NCBI GenBank assembly: GCA_902601785.1
Contig: CACKOH010000003.1
Location: 29,337 to 93,336 of the forward strand
From: an uncultured Pelagibacteraceae bacterium
GTDB taxonomy: Bacteria > Pseudomonadota > Alphaproteobacteria > Pelagibacterales > Pelagibacteraceae
Direction: 5' to 3'
DNA: 64,000 nt
Part shown: positions 30,869 to 39,707 of the stretch, piece by piece
Numbering within the stretch: the stretch's first letter is position 1
Layout of the letters: every line of letters starts with the position of its first letter
Notes under the pieces: generated by a model
What the model was told of the DNA's origin: nothing
The model's input: only the letters and a program-made list of their open reading frames with translations
Databases searched by the model: none
Position numbers and translations under genes: made by a program

Positions 30869-32230
30869 TTATTGCGCAAATAAAGTTTCTGGTAACCATA
30901 AAGCTATTGCTGGAAACATATACATTAAAAACATTGCAAAAATAACAATTCCTAAGAATGGCATTATCCCTCTGAATATTTCCATCAGTTCTACGTTTGT
31001 TTTTTGAACTCCTTTTAGATAGTAGGCAGACATAGCCATGGGGGGAGTTAAAAAAGATGTTTGCAAATTTAAAGCTATTAACATTGCAAAGAAATATGGA
31101 TTAACTCCAAAAATTTCTAGTAGTGGTAAAAATATAGGAACAAAAATAATTAAAATTTCAGTCCATTCCAATGGCCATCCTAAAAGAAAAATAATTATTT
31201 GAGTAATTACTAAAAATTGCCATGTTGAAATATTTATAGATGTGAAAAAATGCTCAAAAACTTCATGACCACCTAAATAAGAAAATACAGATGAAAAAGT
31301 CCAAGAACCAATGAATAACCACATAATCATTGCGGTTGTTTTTGCAGTTAAAAATACAGATTCTTTAAAGTTTTGCCATTTAAGAGTTTTATAAAACCAT
31401 GATAAAATTAGCGCTCCAAATGCTCCAGCAGCAGCAGCTTCTGCAGGTGTGGCTATACCAGCTAAAATAGTTCCAAGCACTAACATAATTAATCCAAATA
31501 AAGGTACAAACGAAACCAACACTTCTTTTAAAATTTCAGCTCTTGGCGGAATATCCTCCTCAGGAGGTCTAGGTGCTATTGATGGGTTTAACCAAGCTCT
31601 AAAAACTGCATAACCAATATATAAACCTGCTAATAATAAACCTGGAAAAATAGCAGCTGCAAAAAGTCTTAGTGGGGAAAGTTGCGCGATAACTGAATAA
31701 ACAATTAACATAATACTTGGAGGAATTAAGATTCCTAAACACCCTCCAGAACAAATAATACCTGATGCAAATTTTTTGTCATAACCTGCTTTAACCATCG
31801 CAGGCCAAGCTAATAATCCCATTAAAGTTACAACTGCTCCAATAATACCTGTTGCTGTCGAAAATAATGTACAAGTTATCAAGGCTGCTACCGCCATCGA
31901 TGCAGGTAATCTGTGAGCTGCTAATCTGATTGCAAAAAATAATTTTGCAACTATCCCAGCTCTCTCAACTAAATAACCCATAAATAAAAATAAAGGTACT
32001 GCGGTAAGTACATTGTTATCCATTACTGTATAAGTATTTTGAACAAAGAGTTGGAATATTCGGTTATCAAAAATATGCTCCATCATGGTCGCATCGTAAT
32101 AAGCGTAATAGCCAAAACCGATTCCCATTGCCATTAAAGTAAAGGCAATTGGAAAACCTAAAAGAACCGCAAAAAGAAAAATTCCCATCATTAAAATAGC
32201 AACTTCTGGATTTGTTAAACTAAACAACAT
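30869..32230 (-). CDS. TRAP transporter large permease (DctM type)
   Basis: A 453-residue protein with 11-12 membrane helices. It matches the COG4664 group of DctM proteins (FAVLLGFPIAFTLMAMGIGFG at the start, LFLFMGYLVERAGI, ATGIIGAVVTLMGLLAWPAM, and GILIPPSIMLIVYS, here in key pieces). It carries sodium-coupled solute flux together with DctQ. The start overlaps dctQ by 11 bases. Members of this group (FcbT/TakP-like) import 2-oxoacids, lactate or aromatic acids. The substrate here is not known. Confidence 0.93.
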   Translation of the reverse strand: MLFSLTNPEVAILMMGIFLFAVLLGFPIAFTLMAMGIGFGYYAYYDATMMEHIFDNRIFQLFVQNTYTVMDNNVLTAVPLFLFMGYLVERAGIVAKLFFAIRLAAHRLPASMAVAALITCTLFSTATGIIGAVVTLMGLLAWPAMVKAGYDKKFASGIICSGGCLGILIPPSIMLIVYSVIAQLSPLRLFAAAIFPGLLLAGLYIGYAVFRAWLNPSIAPRPPEEDIPPRAEILKEVLVSFVPLFGLIMLVLGTILAGIATPAEAAAAGAFGALILSWFYKTLKWQNFKESVFLTAKTTAMIMWLFIGSWTFSSVFSYLGGHEVFEHFFTSINISTWQFLVITQIIIFLLGWPLEWTEILIIFVPIFLPLLEIFGVNPYFFAMLIALNLQTSFLTPPMAMSAYYLKGVQKTNVELMEIFRGIMPFLGIVIFAMFLMYMFPAIALWLPETLFAQ

Positions 32231-32804
32231 CTTTTTGTTCCTCCGCTTTTGATTGTCTCATTAATACCTGCTCGGTTTCCTCTGCAACAACCATTCTTGA
32301 TGGCCAATGACCTGTCCTTATACAAATAATTGATCTAAAAACTTCACTAACTCCTTGGATAATTAAAAGAACACCAGCACAAGGTATCATTGATTTAACC
32401 ATATAAATTTGAATTTGCGCAGGGCTGCTCCAACTAGTTTCTTTAATTTTCCAAGCCATTGCGGCGTATTCATAACCATAAAAAGCTAAAGCAATTACTC
32501 CAGGAAAAAAGAAGATAAAGTATAGAACTAAATCTATCCAAGCCTGAGTTCTTTCTTTAAATAATCTATAAATTACATCTCCTCTTACATGTGCTTCTGT
32601 AGCTAAACAGTACGCACCTGACATCATTAGTATTGCACCATACATCTGCATACTAAAATCAAAATTCCATAAGGTTGGCTTATTAAAAGCATAAGCCATA
32701 ATAACTTCGTAAACAGTACCGCCCATTAAAATTACGATACACCAAGAAAATGCCTTACCCATTGAGGTACTAAGTGTGTCGGCAAATTTAATGAATGATT
32801 CCAT
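32220..32804 (-). CDS. TRAP transporter small permease (DctQ type)
   Basis: About 194 residues with four membrane helices, of the COG4665 type (FSWCIVILMGGTVYEVIMAY, then FDFSMQMYGAILMMSGAYCLATEAHVRGD, given by key residues). DctQ supports DctM in the transporter. I chose the ATG at 32804; the alternative TTG at 32813 adds three residues. A strong terminator hairpin lies between this start and the dctP gene upstream, so expression probably drops here relative to dctP. Confidence 0.9.
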   Translation of the reverse strand: MESFIKFADTLSTSMGKAFSWCIVILMGGTVYEVIMAYAFNKPTLWNFDFSMQMYGAILMMSGAYCLATEAHVRGDVIYRLFKERTQAWIDLVLYFIFFFPGVIALAFYGYEYAAMAWKIKETSWSSPAQIQIYMVKSMIPCAGVLLIIQGVSEVFRSIICIRTGHWPSRMVVAEETEQVLMRQSKAEEQKDVV

Positions 32805-32834
32805 CGTCAACAAATATATTAAATTAACACAAAA

Positions 32835-32863
32835 AAAAAGGGGGTTTTTTAAACCCCCTTTTT
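32835..32863 (-). terminator. Terminator or attenuator between dctP and dctQ
   Basis: A 13-base perfect stem (AAAAAGGGGGTTT against AAACCCCCTTTTT) with a three-base loop. On the minus strand it is followed by a run of T, the form of an intrinsic terminator. It sits after the dctP stop and 31 bases before the dctQ start. Partial termination here would make much more binding protein than permease, as is normal for TRAP systems. Confidence 0.85.
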
Positions 32864-32881
32864 AAATTTGATAAAAGCTAA

Positions 32882-34042
32882 TTAAATTTTAACTTTTGCA
32901 ATTGGACCAAACTCATTTTCATAAGCTAATTTGTAGTTCGGTTGATTCATCAACAGATACTTCATAGTTCTCTTAGCGTATGCTTTTTGTGAGTCTACTA
33001 CTTTCTTGAAGAAAGCATCTTTACCAGAAAACTCACCAATGACCTTATCCCAACCTTTTAGTTGTTCAGCTAAGATAGCGTCAGATGTTTGGTAAACATT
33101 AACCTTATGCTCATTCATCAATTTAGCTAAGTCAGTTGAATATCTAACTAAAGCTTTGAAGTAGTTATCTGAATTTGCAGCATATGCAGCATTTCTCAAG
33201 ATAGCTTGATGAGAAGGTGAAAGGCTATTTAGTCTCTTAGTATTCATAGGAATTTCAAACATTTCCTGAGATTGGTGGAAACTTCCTAAGTGATAGTGTT
33301 TAGAGACATCTTGCATTCCAAACTGTGAGTCTGATGTTGGGTTGTTAAACTCTGCAGCATCAATCAGACCAGTTTTCATAGCTGGTTGGATTTCACCACC
33401 AGGCAATTGTCTTACGACCATTCCCATAGCGGTTAAAACGTTAGTCGCTAAACCAACTGTTCTATACTTCATACCTTTAACATCAGATACTTTTGTTACG
33501 TTCTTTTTAAACCAACCAAATGGTTGAGCTGGCATAGGCATATGGAAGAAACCTGTGTAATTAAATCCTACACTTGCTACTGCTTCTTCATATAACTTTC
33601 TTCCTCCACCATACTCCATCCAAGCCATAACTTCTTGAGATGACATACCGTATGAAGGACCAGTTCCAAAAAGTGAAGCTGCTGGATTTTTTCCGTACCA
33701 GTATGCAGTCACCCAGTGACCCATATCTACTACTCCAGAACTTACCGCTTGTCCGATTTCAGAAGTCTTAACAACTGCACCGACTGGTTGAACGTCAATT
33801 TTTAGTTTTCCGTCTGACATATCGCTAACCATTTTTGCGTAGTCTGACGCCATTTCAAAAAAGATGTTAGCGCCTGAAGGCCAAGCTGCTTGCATCTTTA
33901 GAGTAATGTGACCAGCTCCCAAAGCAAGATTCGGCATTGCTACAGCTGCTGTTGCTGCTGCACCAGTTGCTGCTGCTGCTTTGAAGAACTTTCGTCTTGA
34001 AGGTGTTTTTGCACCTTTTAATGATTTTTTATTTTTAATCAT
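32882..34042 (-). CDS. TRAP transporter solute-binding protein, Tat-exported
   Basis: A 386-residue DctP-family protein. The N-terminus has a twin-arginine signal (TPSRRKFFKAA, Arg16-Arg17, then an Ala-rich hydrophobic stretch ending near LALGA), so it is exported folded. The mature part follows the COG4663 type: GVVDMGHWVTAYWYGKNPAA, the glycine-rich GGGRKLYEE, and FNNPTSDSQFGM. Characterised relatives bind 2-oxoacids (TakP) or lactate, in some cases with a metal ion, but the ligand cannot be set from sequence. A strong Shine-Dalgarno site precedes the start, which suggests high expression, as expected for a SAR11 uptake protein. Confidence 0.93.
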   Translation of the reverse strand: MIKNKKSLKGAKTPSRRKFFKAAAATGAAATAAVAMPNLALGAGHITLKMQAAWPSGANIFFEMASDYAKMVSDMSDGKLKIDVQPVGAVVKTSEIGQAVSSGVVDMGHWVTAYWYGKNPAASLFGTGPSYGMSSQEVMAWMEYGGGRKLYEEAVASVGFNYTGFFHMPMPAQPFGWFKKNVTKVSDVKGMKYRTVGLATNVLTAMGMVVRQLPGGEIQPAMKTGLIDAAEFNNPTSDSQFGMQDVSKHYHLGSFHQSQEMFEIPMNTKRLNSLSPSHQAILRNAAYAANSDNYFKALVRYSTDLAKLMNEHKVNVYQTSDAILAEQLKGWDKVIGEFSGKDAFFKKVVDSQKAYAKRTMKYLLMNQPNYKLAYENEFGPIAKVKI

Positions 34043-34050
34043 TTTGTTCT

Positions 34051-34056
34051 CTCCTC
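34051..34056 (-). promoter_or_regulatory. Strong ribosome binding site for the TRAP binding protein
   Basis: On the minus strand GAGGAG lies 8 bases before the ATG at 34042, an unusually good match for this window, where most genes have weak sites. It fixes the start and fits a protein needed in large amounts. Confidence 0.75.
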
Positions 34057-34205
34057 TAGTTAATTAACTGCGCGAAGTTAAACATAGATTCACAATAGAG
34101 TCTTTCTAAAAAGTCGGACGTTTTGCCCCTTATGACGATTTATTCAATTGCAGATTGTATTTTAATTGTTTGTATTAAATTAAATTAATTCTGTAGAATT
34201 TATTA

Positions 34206-35783
34206 ATGAAATCTAACAAAAATTCCGACTCTATTTCTGCAAATGCAATGGCTGCTACTTCACACCCTCTTGCAACTGAGGAGGCCCTTAATATTCTAAA
34301 AAAGGGTGGAAATGCAGTAGATGCTGCAATTGCAGCATCAATTTGTTTGTCAGTCGTAGAACCAAATTCAACTGGTATTGGTGGTGATTGTTTTGCAATA
34401 GTTAAAATGGAAAATAAAGATCCAATTTCCTACAATGGATCAGGTATCGCTCCTAAAAAAGCTAACTTTGAATTTTTTGAAAGTAAAAACATTGATAAAA
34501 TAGAGTTAACAACTCCTTATTCCGTAACTATTCCTGGAGCCCTTGATGCTTGGAAAACTATTCACGACGAGCATGGCAAGTTAGACTTTGAGGAGTTATT
34601 TTTAAATTCGATTAATTATGCTGAGAATGGATATAATGTAACTAAAAAAGTTTCTGAAGCTTGGGAAAAGTCATTTAAAAAATTAAATAATCATAAAATT
34701 ACTAAAAACTTATATTTAAATAATGGAAAAGTTTATAAAAATAATGAACTTAGAAAAAATATTCCTTTAGCTAATACTCTAAAATTAATCAAAAGAAATG
34801 GAATAAAGGAATTCTATCAAGGTTCAATAGCTGAGGATATGGTAGAGAGCTTAAATGAAATTGGAGGACTACATTCGATTGAAGATTTTTCAATTCAAAA
34901 AACTTTAAGATCTAAAACTATATCTTCAAATTTTAAAGATATGACTGTTCACCAATGCCCGCCCAACGGACCAGGCGTAACAGTGTTATTAATGTTAAAG
35001 CTGTTAGAGAAATTAAAAATAAATAAATTTAATCCTGATAGTGTTGAAAGGTTTCACCTTGAAGCTGAAGTAACAAAACTATGTTATAAAATAAGAGAAG
35101 AGAATATTGCAGACCCAAATTTTGTAAGTATTAACCTAGAAAAAATTCTAAATGAACAAAATATTCAAAAATTATTTAATAATATATCTTTAAACAACTG
35201 CCATGAAATGAATGATCTAAACATTCCAAATCATCCTGAAACTGTATACTTAACAGTTGTTGACAAGGATTTGAATTCTGTCTCCATTATAAATTCTATT
35301 TGTTACTCTTTTGGAAGTGGGATTACATCTAATAAGTCAGGTATTTTATTTCATAATAGAGGTACAAACTTTAGAATAGAAAGAGATCATCCAAATTGTA
35401 TAGAGGGTGGAAAAAGACCATTACACACCATTATCCCAGGCCTAGCTTTAAACAATGACAATAAAACTGTACTTTCGTTTGGAGTAATGGGTGGTCAATA
35501 TCAACCTGTTGGTCAAGTGCATGTATTTAATAATATTTTTGACTTTAATATGACTCCCCAAAAAGCCATTTCTTATCCAAGAGCATTTCATTTCAATAAT
35601 ATCTACAAACTTGAGAGAGAAATAAGTGAGGATATTAAAAGTAAACTTGAATTAATTGGACATAAAGTAGTATTTACTAATGATCCACATGGTGGTGGAC
35701 AAGCAATCCAAATAGACAGAAAAAAAGGTAAATTAATTGGAGGTTCGGATCCTAGAAAAGATGGATATGCATCTGGGTATTAG
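34206..35783 (+). CDS. ggt: Gamma-glutamyltransferase family protein
   Basis: A 525-residue Ntn-hydrolase of the GGT family. The N-terminal block is AMAATSHPLATEEALNIL and GGNAVDAAIAASICLSVVEP, followed by GIGGDCFAIV. The autocatalytic nucleophile is the threonine in HPETVYLTVVD (Thr346), which divides the large and small chains. HTIIPGL and GVMGGQYQPVGQ are the usual C-terminal blocks. No signal peptide is visible, so unlike the E. coli enzyme it is probably cytoplasmic, as in many oligotrophs' gamma-glutamyl or amide-cleaving homologues. It diverges from dctP and converges on the ABC operon with a 2-base gap. Confidence 0.9.
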   Translation: MKSNKNSDSISANAMAATSHPLATEEALNILKKGGNAVDAAIAASICLSVVEPNSTGIGGDCFAIVKMENKDPISYNGSGIAPKKANFEFFESKNIDKIELTTPYSVTIPGALDAWKTIHDEHGKLDFEELFLNSINYAENGYNVTKKVSEAWEKSFKKLNNHKITKNLYLNNGKVYKNNELRKNIPLANTLKLIKRNGIKEFYQGSIAEDMVESLNEIGGLHSIEDFSIQKTLRSKTISSNFKDMTVHQCPPNGPGVTVLLMLKLLEKLKINKFNPDSVERFHLEAEVTKLCYKIREENIADPNFVSINLEKILNEQNIQKLFNNISLNNCHEMNDLNIPNHPETVYLTVVDKDLNSVSIINSICYSFGSGITSNKSGILFHNRGTNFRIERDHPNCIEGGKRPLHTIIPGLALNNDNKTVLSFGVMGGQYQPVGQVHVFNNIFDFNMTPQKAISYPRAFHFNNIYKLEREISEDIKSKLELIGHKVVFTNDPHGGGQAIQIDRKKGKLIGGSDPRKDGYASGY

Positions 35784-35785
35784 TT

Positions 35786-36862
35786 TTAATTAACAAGCAT
35801 TTCGTTAGAGTAGATGCAACATTTTTCTTCAGGTAAATGAAGTTTTAGTTCCTCTGTTGATATTGGAATTTCTCTCTCAACCTTAGACTTAATCTCTAAA
35901 TCGCCAGCTTTACCAGTTATGAGTTTAAAATTTCCAAAATCCTCAACTCTTGTTACTTTAACACTAACAATATTTTCTTTTTGATCAGTTGCAATTTTAA
36001 TGAATTCTGATCGTATTCCTAATTTTACATTCTTGTCTTTAATTTTTGACAAGTTAGTTTTTATTTTAATGGTATCATTATTAAACTTTATTGAATTATC
36101 CGAAAGAATTTCAGAATTAAACAAATTCATAGCTGGGGAACCAATAAAATATCCAACAAATGTGGTTCTTGGTTTTTCAAATAAGTCTTTTGGAAGTCCT
36201 ACTTGAACTATTTCACCTTGATCCATCACAATTATATTGTCAGCAAATGTCATTGCCTCATTTTGATCGTGAGTGACATAAACTAATGTAGTTTTATATT
36301 GTTCATTAATTTCCTTTAAATTTCTTCTTAATCTAAATTTTAAATCCGGATCAATTACAGTTAGTGGTTCATCCATTAAGACACCCGCAACATCCTCTCT
36401 TACTAATCCTCTTCCAAGAGATATGAGTTGCTTTTGGTCGGCAGTTAGTTTTCTTGCTGGTGAATTTAAAAAAGACGACAATCTAAGAGTGTCTGAAACT
36501 GATTTTACCCTTTCTACAATTTTTTGATCTGTAAAATTTCTACATCTTAATGGGAAAGCTAAATTATCATAAACTGTCATTGTGTTATAAATGACTGGAA
36601 ATTGAAAAACTTGAGCTATATTTCTCTCTTCCGTTATAAGGTCTGTAACATCATTTTCATCAAATAAAATTTTTCCTTTTGATGGTTTAACTAATCCTGA
36701 AACGATATTTAACATTGTGGTTTTTCCACAACCAGATGGTCCTAAAATTGCGTATCTTTTTCCATTTTCCCACGTCATAGAAAACGGATTAAGTGCATAA
36801 GTAGGATTAGTGTCGTTTGGATTATAAGTATGAGAAATATTTGACAACTCAATTTTAGCCAT
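35786..36862 (-). CDS. ABC importer ATPase with degenerate signature (GlpT-like)
   Basis: About 358 residues with a nucleotide-binding domain and a C-terminal TOBE-like regulatory domain. Walker A is LGPSGCGKTT, the Q-loop is VFQFPVIYNTMTVYDNLAFPL, Walker B is VLMDEPL and the switch is YVTHDQNEAMTFA. The signature motif, normally LSGGQ, reads LTADQKQ. As I recall, this replacement is a hallmark of one of the two ATPases of the rhizobial GlpSTPQV glycerol importer. It would pair with the ATPase encoded just upstream. I chose the ATG at 36862 because GGAG lies six bases before it; an ATG at 36874 would overlap the previous gene more. Confidence 0.88.
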   Translation of the reverse strand: MAKIELSNISHTYNPNDTNPTYALNPFSMTWENGKRYAILGPSGCGKTTMLNIVSGLVKPSKGKILFDENDVTDLITEERNIAQVFQFPVIYNTMTVYDNLAFPLRCRNFTDQKIVERVKSVSDTLRLSSFLNSPARKLTADQKQLISLGRGLVREDVAGVLMDEPLTVIDPDLKFRLRRNLKEINEQYKTTLVYVTHDQNEAMTFADNIIVMDQGEIVQVGLPKDLFEKPRTTFVGYFIGSPAMNLFNSEILSDNSIKFNNDTIKIKTNLSKIKDKNVKLGIRSEFIKIATDQKENIVSVKVTRVEDFGNFKLITGKAGDLEIKSKVEREIPISTEELKLHLPEEKCCIYSNEMLVN

Positions 36863-37934
36863 GGGATACTCCATAAGGTGAAGAAACTAATTCTTCATTT
36901 TGATCGAAAGCATATAATTTATTTTCATTAAATTTAATTTTTACTTTTTCGTGAATTTTAAAATTCATAACTTCTTCGATAAGGGCTATCACCTTAGACT
37001 CTCCCTTTTTTAAATGTAATAAAGTTTCTGAACCACTTATTTCAGCAAGTTCAATTTCAAACTCTTCACCTTGATCATCTAATTTTATTTCTGAGGCCCT
37101 AATCCCAAAATTATAACCTTGATCACTTAAATTTTTAAAATGGGAAGGAGAATTAATTAAAATATTTTCAAAACTTAATTTTTCAGAACTTTTTGTTCCC
37201 TTTAAAATATTCATTGGTGGATCATTTGAAATTTCAGCCACCTTTAAAGTTCTAGGATTTTCAAAAATTTCTTTTGCAGGTCCTTTTTGTAAAACTTTAC
37301 CCTCATCTAACACTATCACCTCACCATTTAATTCCATGACTTCCTGTGGGTCAGTAGTAGAGTAGATTAAAATAGTATCTTCTGATAAACCTTGTGTAAA
37401 TATTCTTTTAAACTCTTCTCTTAATTGTTCTCTTAATTTGTAATCTAAATTCACCAAAGGTTCATCCAGTAATAAAATTTTTGCTTTTTTTGCTAAAGAT
37501 CTTGCTAAAGCAACTCTTTGTTGCTGTCCTCCTGATAATTCTTGAATTTTCCTATTTTCGAAACCGACTAGTCCTACAGTTTTAAGTGCTTCGTCTACAT
37601 CCTTCTTTATTTGATCTTCGCTTATTTTCCTTTGTTTAAGCGGGAAAATTATATTCTCATAAACATTTAAATGAGGATAATTGATAAATTGTTGATAAAC
37701 CATTGCTACATTTCTTTCCCACACAGGTATTTTGATAAAATCATTATCTTCAAATGATAAATTTCCACTATCAGGGTTTAGCAGACCAGCGATTGTTTTT
37801 AAAAATGTAGTTTTTCCAGATAAAGTTCTTCCTAAGATCGTATACAAATTTCCTTTTTTAAAATTAAATGAAACATCGTTTAAATGAAACTGATCGTCTG
37901 GTTTGTAAGTTATATTTTCTCCAATTAAATTCAT
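36855..37934 (-). CDS. ABC importer ATPase (GlpS-like)
   Basis: A 359-residue ABC ATPase with a C-terminal substrate-regulation domain. Walker A is unusual but functional (LGRTLSGKTTFLKTIAG), the Q-loop is VAMVYQQFINYPHLNVYENI, the signature is intact (LSGGQQQRVALARSL), and Walker B is ILLLDEPLVNLDY. The TLSGKT form of Walker A is typical of the GlpS member of glycerol/polyol importers. It overlaps the partner ATPase by 8 bases and the permease before it by one, so all are made from one message. Confidence 0.88.
   Translation of the reverse strand: MNLIGENITYKPDDQFHLNDVSFNFKKGNLYTILGRTLSGKTTFLKTIAGLLNPDSGNLSFEDNDFIKIPVWERNVAMVYQQFINYPHLNVYENIIFPLKQRKISEDQIKKDVDEALKTVGLVGFENRKIQELSGGQQQRVALARSLAKKAKILLLDEPLVNLDYKLREQLREEFKRIFTQGLSEDTILIYSTTDPQEVMELNGEVIVLDEGKVLQKGPAKEIFENPRTLKVAEISNDPPMNILKGTKSSEKLSFENILINSPSHFKNLSDQGYNFGIRASEIKLDDQGEEFEIELAEISGSETLLHLKKGESKVIALIEEVMNFKIHEKVKIKFNENKLYAFDQNEELVSSPYGVSHG
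36869..36872 (-). promoter_or_regulatory. Ribosome binding site deciding the start of the second ATPase
   Basis: GGAG on the minus strand lies six bases before the ATG at 36862. It overlaps the alternative ATG at 36874, so the downstream ATG is the better start. Confidence 0.55.
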
Positions 37935-38782
37935 TATTTTAATGCTCCAGATAAATTTCCTTTAGATAAATATCTCTCGACAACAAAAGCGACGATGATT
38001 AAAGGCGCAACCGATATCAAAGCAGATGCTGACAAGCTCCACCACGGTGTTATTGAAGAATTAAGTGCTACAACCTTTACAGGTAATAGCTGTACTTCTG
38101 TAAATGTTAAAATAAATGCAAAGAAAAAATCTATCCAACCAAATATAATACAAAACATACCCGCAACAATTAACCCTGGTATAGAGTTTGGCAACACAAC
38201 TTTATAGAATGCCTGGTAAGGATTACATCCGTCTATCAATGCTGTTTCATCTAATTCTTTTGGAACTCTGTTAAAAAAATCTACCATAATCCAAACTGCT
38301 ATAGGCATTAATAGAACTATATAAACTACTACTAGTCCTATCAAACTATCTAATAATCCAATCGTACTTAAAAATATAAAGAACGGTATAGATAAAACAA
38401 TCGGCGGCATTATTCTTTGCGATATAAAAAAGAAAGTAATATCGTTATTTCTCACAAAACCAGCTTTAAAAGTAAATCTTGATAAAGCATAAGCTGCTAA
38501 CGTACCTAAAACTATACTTATTAAACTTGCAGTGCAGGTTACAAAAAGACTATTAAAGTAAGGTTCAACAATATCCACCCCACCTCTTGCAGGTGACTTA
38601 ACTAATACACGCCATCCTTCAAGTGTTGGTTCGAAATCTAACCAAGGAATATAGGTAACCTTACTATTTACTGACTGGAAATCTTTAAAAGAAGTAGAAA
38701 TAGCCCACAGAAAAGGCGCCACAATAAAAACTGTCCAGAGAATAATAAAAGTATATTTTAAAAATTTGTAGAGTTTTTCCAT
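37934..38782 (-). CDS. ABC importer permease, MalG family
   Basis: A 282-residue inner-membrane permease with six helices. The EAA loop that docks on the ATPase is seen in PKELDETALIDGCNPYQAFYKVVLPNSIPG (key residues ELDE, ALIDG, LP). In binding-protein-dependent sugar or polyol importers this is the second permease (MalG or GlpQ position). It overlaps the flanking genes by one base at each end, which suggests coupled translation in fixed amounts. Confidence 0.92.
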   Translation of the reverse strand: MEKLYKFLKYTFIILWTVFIVAPFLWAISTSFKDFQSVNSKVTYIPWLDFEPTLEGWRVLVKSPARGGVDIVEPYFNSLFVTCTASLISIVLGTLAAYALSRFTFKAGFVRNNDITFFFISQRIMPPIVLSIPFFIFLSTIGLLDSLIGLVVVYIVLLMPIAVWIMVDFFNRVPKELDETALIDGCNPYQAFYKVVLPNSIPGLIVAGMFCIIFGWIDFFFAFILTFTEVQLLPVKVVALNSSITPWWSLSASALISVAPLIIVAFVVERYLSKGNLSGALK

Positions 38783-39648
38783 TATTCTTTAATCATTAAT
38801 TTTGTTAAAACTTTTGCTATGATCGTTAGACTTATGATCATTATAACTAAATACGTAAAAGAAAGAGTTGCAGCGTAACCCATTTGAAACTCCCTTAAGC
38901 CTTTAATATAAATATAAAAACTCGAAGTCTCTGTTGCAGTACCTGGTCCTCCAGAGGTCAATACAAAAACTGTATCCATTATCTTTGACGCCTCAATTAA
39001 TCTAATAATAATTGCCCCAATTGAGATTGGAGCCATAAGTGGAAAAGTAACATATACAAACTTTCTAAAAGGACTTGCACCATCTATGGCTGCAGCTAAA
39101 AAAGGCTCTTTAGGCAGAGATAATAAACCTGCAAGTAACAATAAAAACATAAATGGGGTCCACTGCCAAACTTCAACAATAATTACAGTGAATTTAGCAA
39201 TAACTGGATCGCTGAGCCACAATATAGGCTCTACTCCTAAATTTCCCAAAAGATCGTTTACAGGACCGAGGGACTCGTGAAAAAAAGTTCTCCAAATTAC
39301 CGTCATAATGACAGGCGTAGTCATCATTGGAATTAAAAATATAACTCTGAAGAATCTTTTAAATTTAATTTCTCTCCAAACTATAAGCGCTAGTGCAAAG
39401 CCAATAACATATTGAAGAATAACAGTAGTAACTGATAAAAAACTCAGTCTAAAAAAAGACTCCCAAAATCTTGGGTCGTCAGTAAAAAGTCTTATATAAT
39501 TTGTAATTCCTATAAAATTCATTTCAGGCGTATAGCTGTTCCAGCCCGATAAACTTAATCTAATAGTAAAAATAATAGGAAAAATAAGTATCCCTATAAG
39601 CACAAATAAACCAGGAAATAAAAAAACGTACTTGTGCTTAAAATTCAT
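38782..39648 (-). CDS. ABC importer permease, MalF family
   Basis: A 288-residue permease with about six helices, starting KYVFLFPGLFVLIGILIFP. The EAA loop is PFLAAAIDGASPFRKFVYVTFPLM (key residues AAIDGA, FP). It forms the membrane channel with the downstream permease and matches the GlpP position of glycerol-type importers. It is separated from the binding protein gene by 59 bases that contain a strong hairpin. Confidence 0.92.
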   Translation of the reverse strand: MNFKHKYVFLFPGLFVLIGILIFPIIFTIRLSLSGWNSYTPEMNFIGITNYIRLFTDDPRFWESFFRLSFLSVTTVILQYVIGFALALIVWREIKFKRFFRVIFLIPMMTTPVIMTVIWRTFFHESLGPVNDLLGNLGVEPILWLSDPVIAKFTVIIVEVWQWTPFMFLLLLAGLLSLPKEPFLAAAIDGASPFRKFVYVTFPLMAPISIGAIIIRLIEASKIMDTVFVLTSGGPGTATETSSFYIYIKGLREFQMGYAATLSFTYLVIMIISLTIIAKVLTKLMIKE

Positions 39649-39673
39649 AATTGTAATTTTTGGAATTTGTTAG

Positions 39674-39700
39674 TTGTGGCCGTCGTTATGACGGCCACAA
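39674..39700 (-). terminator. Hairpin between the ABC binding protein and permease genes
   Basis: A perfect 11-base stem (TTGTGGCCGTC against GACGGCCACAA) with a five-base loop, far more GC-rich than its surroundings. There is no T run after it on the minus strand, so it is more likely a 3' stabiliser or processing barrier, or a weak attenuator, than a full terminator. Either way it would raise binding protein levels over the rest of the operon. Confidence 0.7.
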
Positions 39701-39707
39701 AGTATTT

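Noticed and set aside
34043..34205. Riboswitch upstream of the TRAP or GGT genes
   Set aside because: I looked for glycine or SAM-type elements known from SAR11 and saw no conserved core or terminator-antiterminator pair; only a good ribosome binding site for dctP is supported.
35736..35800. Terminator between convergent ggt and ABC ATPase genes
   Set aside because: The stop codons are only 2 bases apart and I could find no stem with a T run on either strand.
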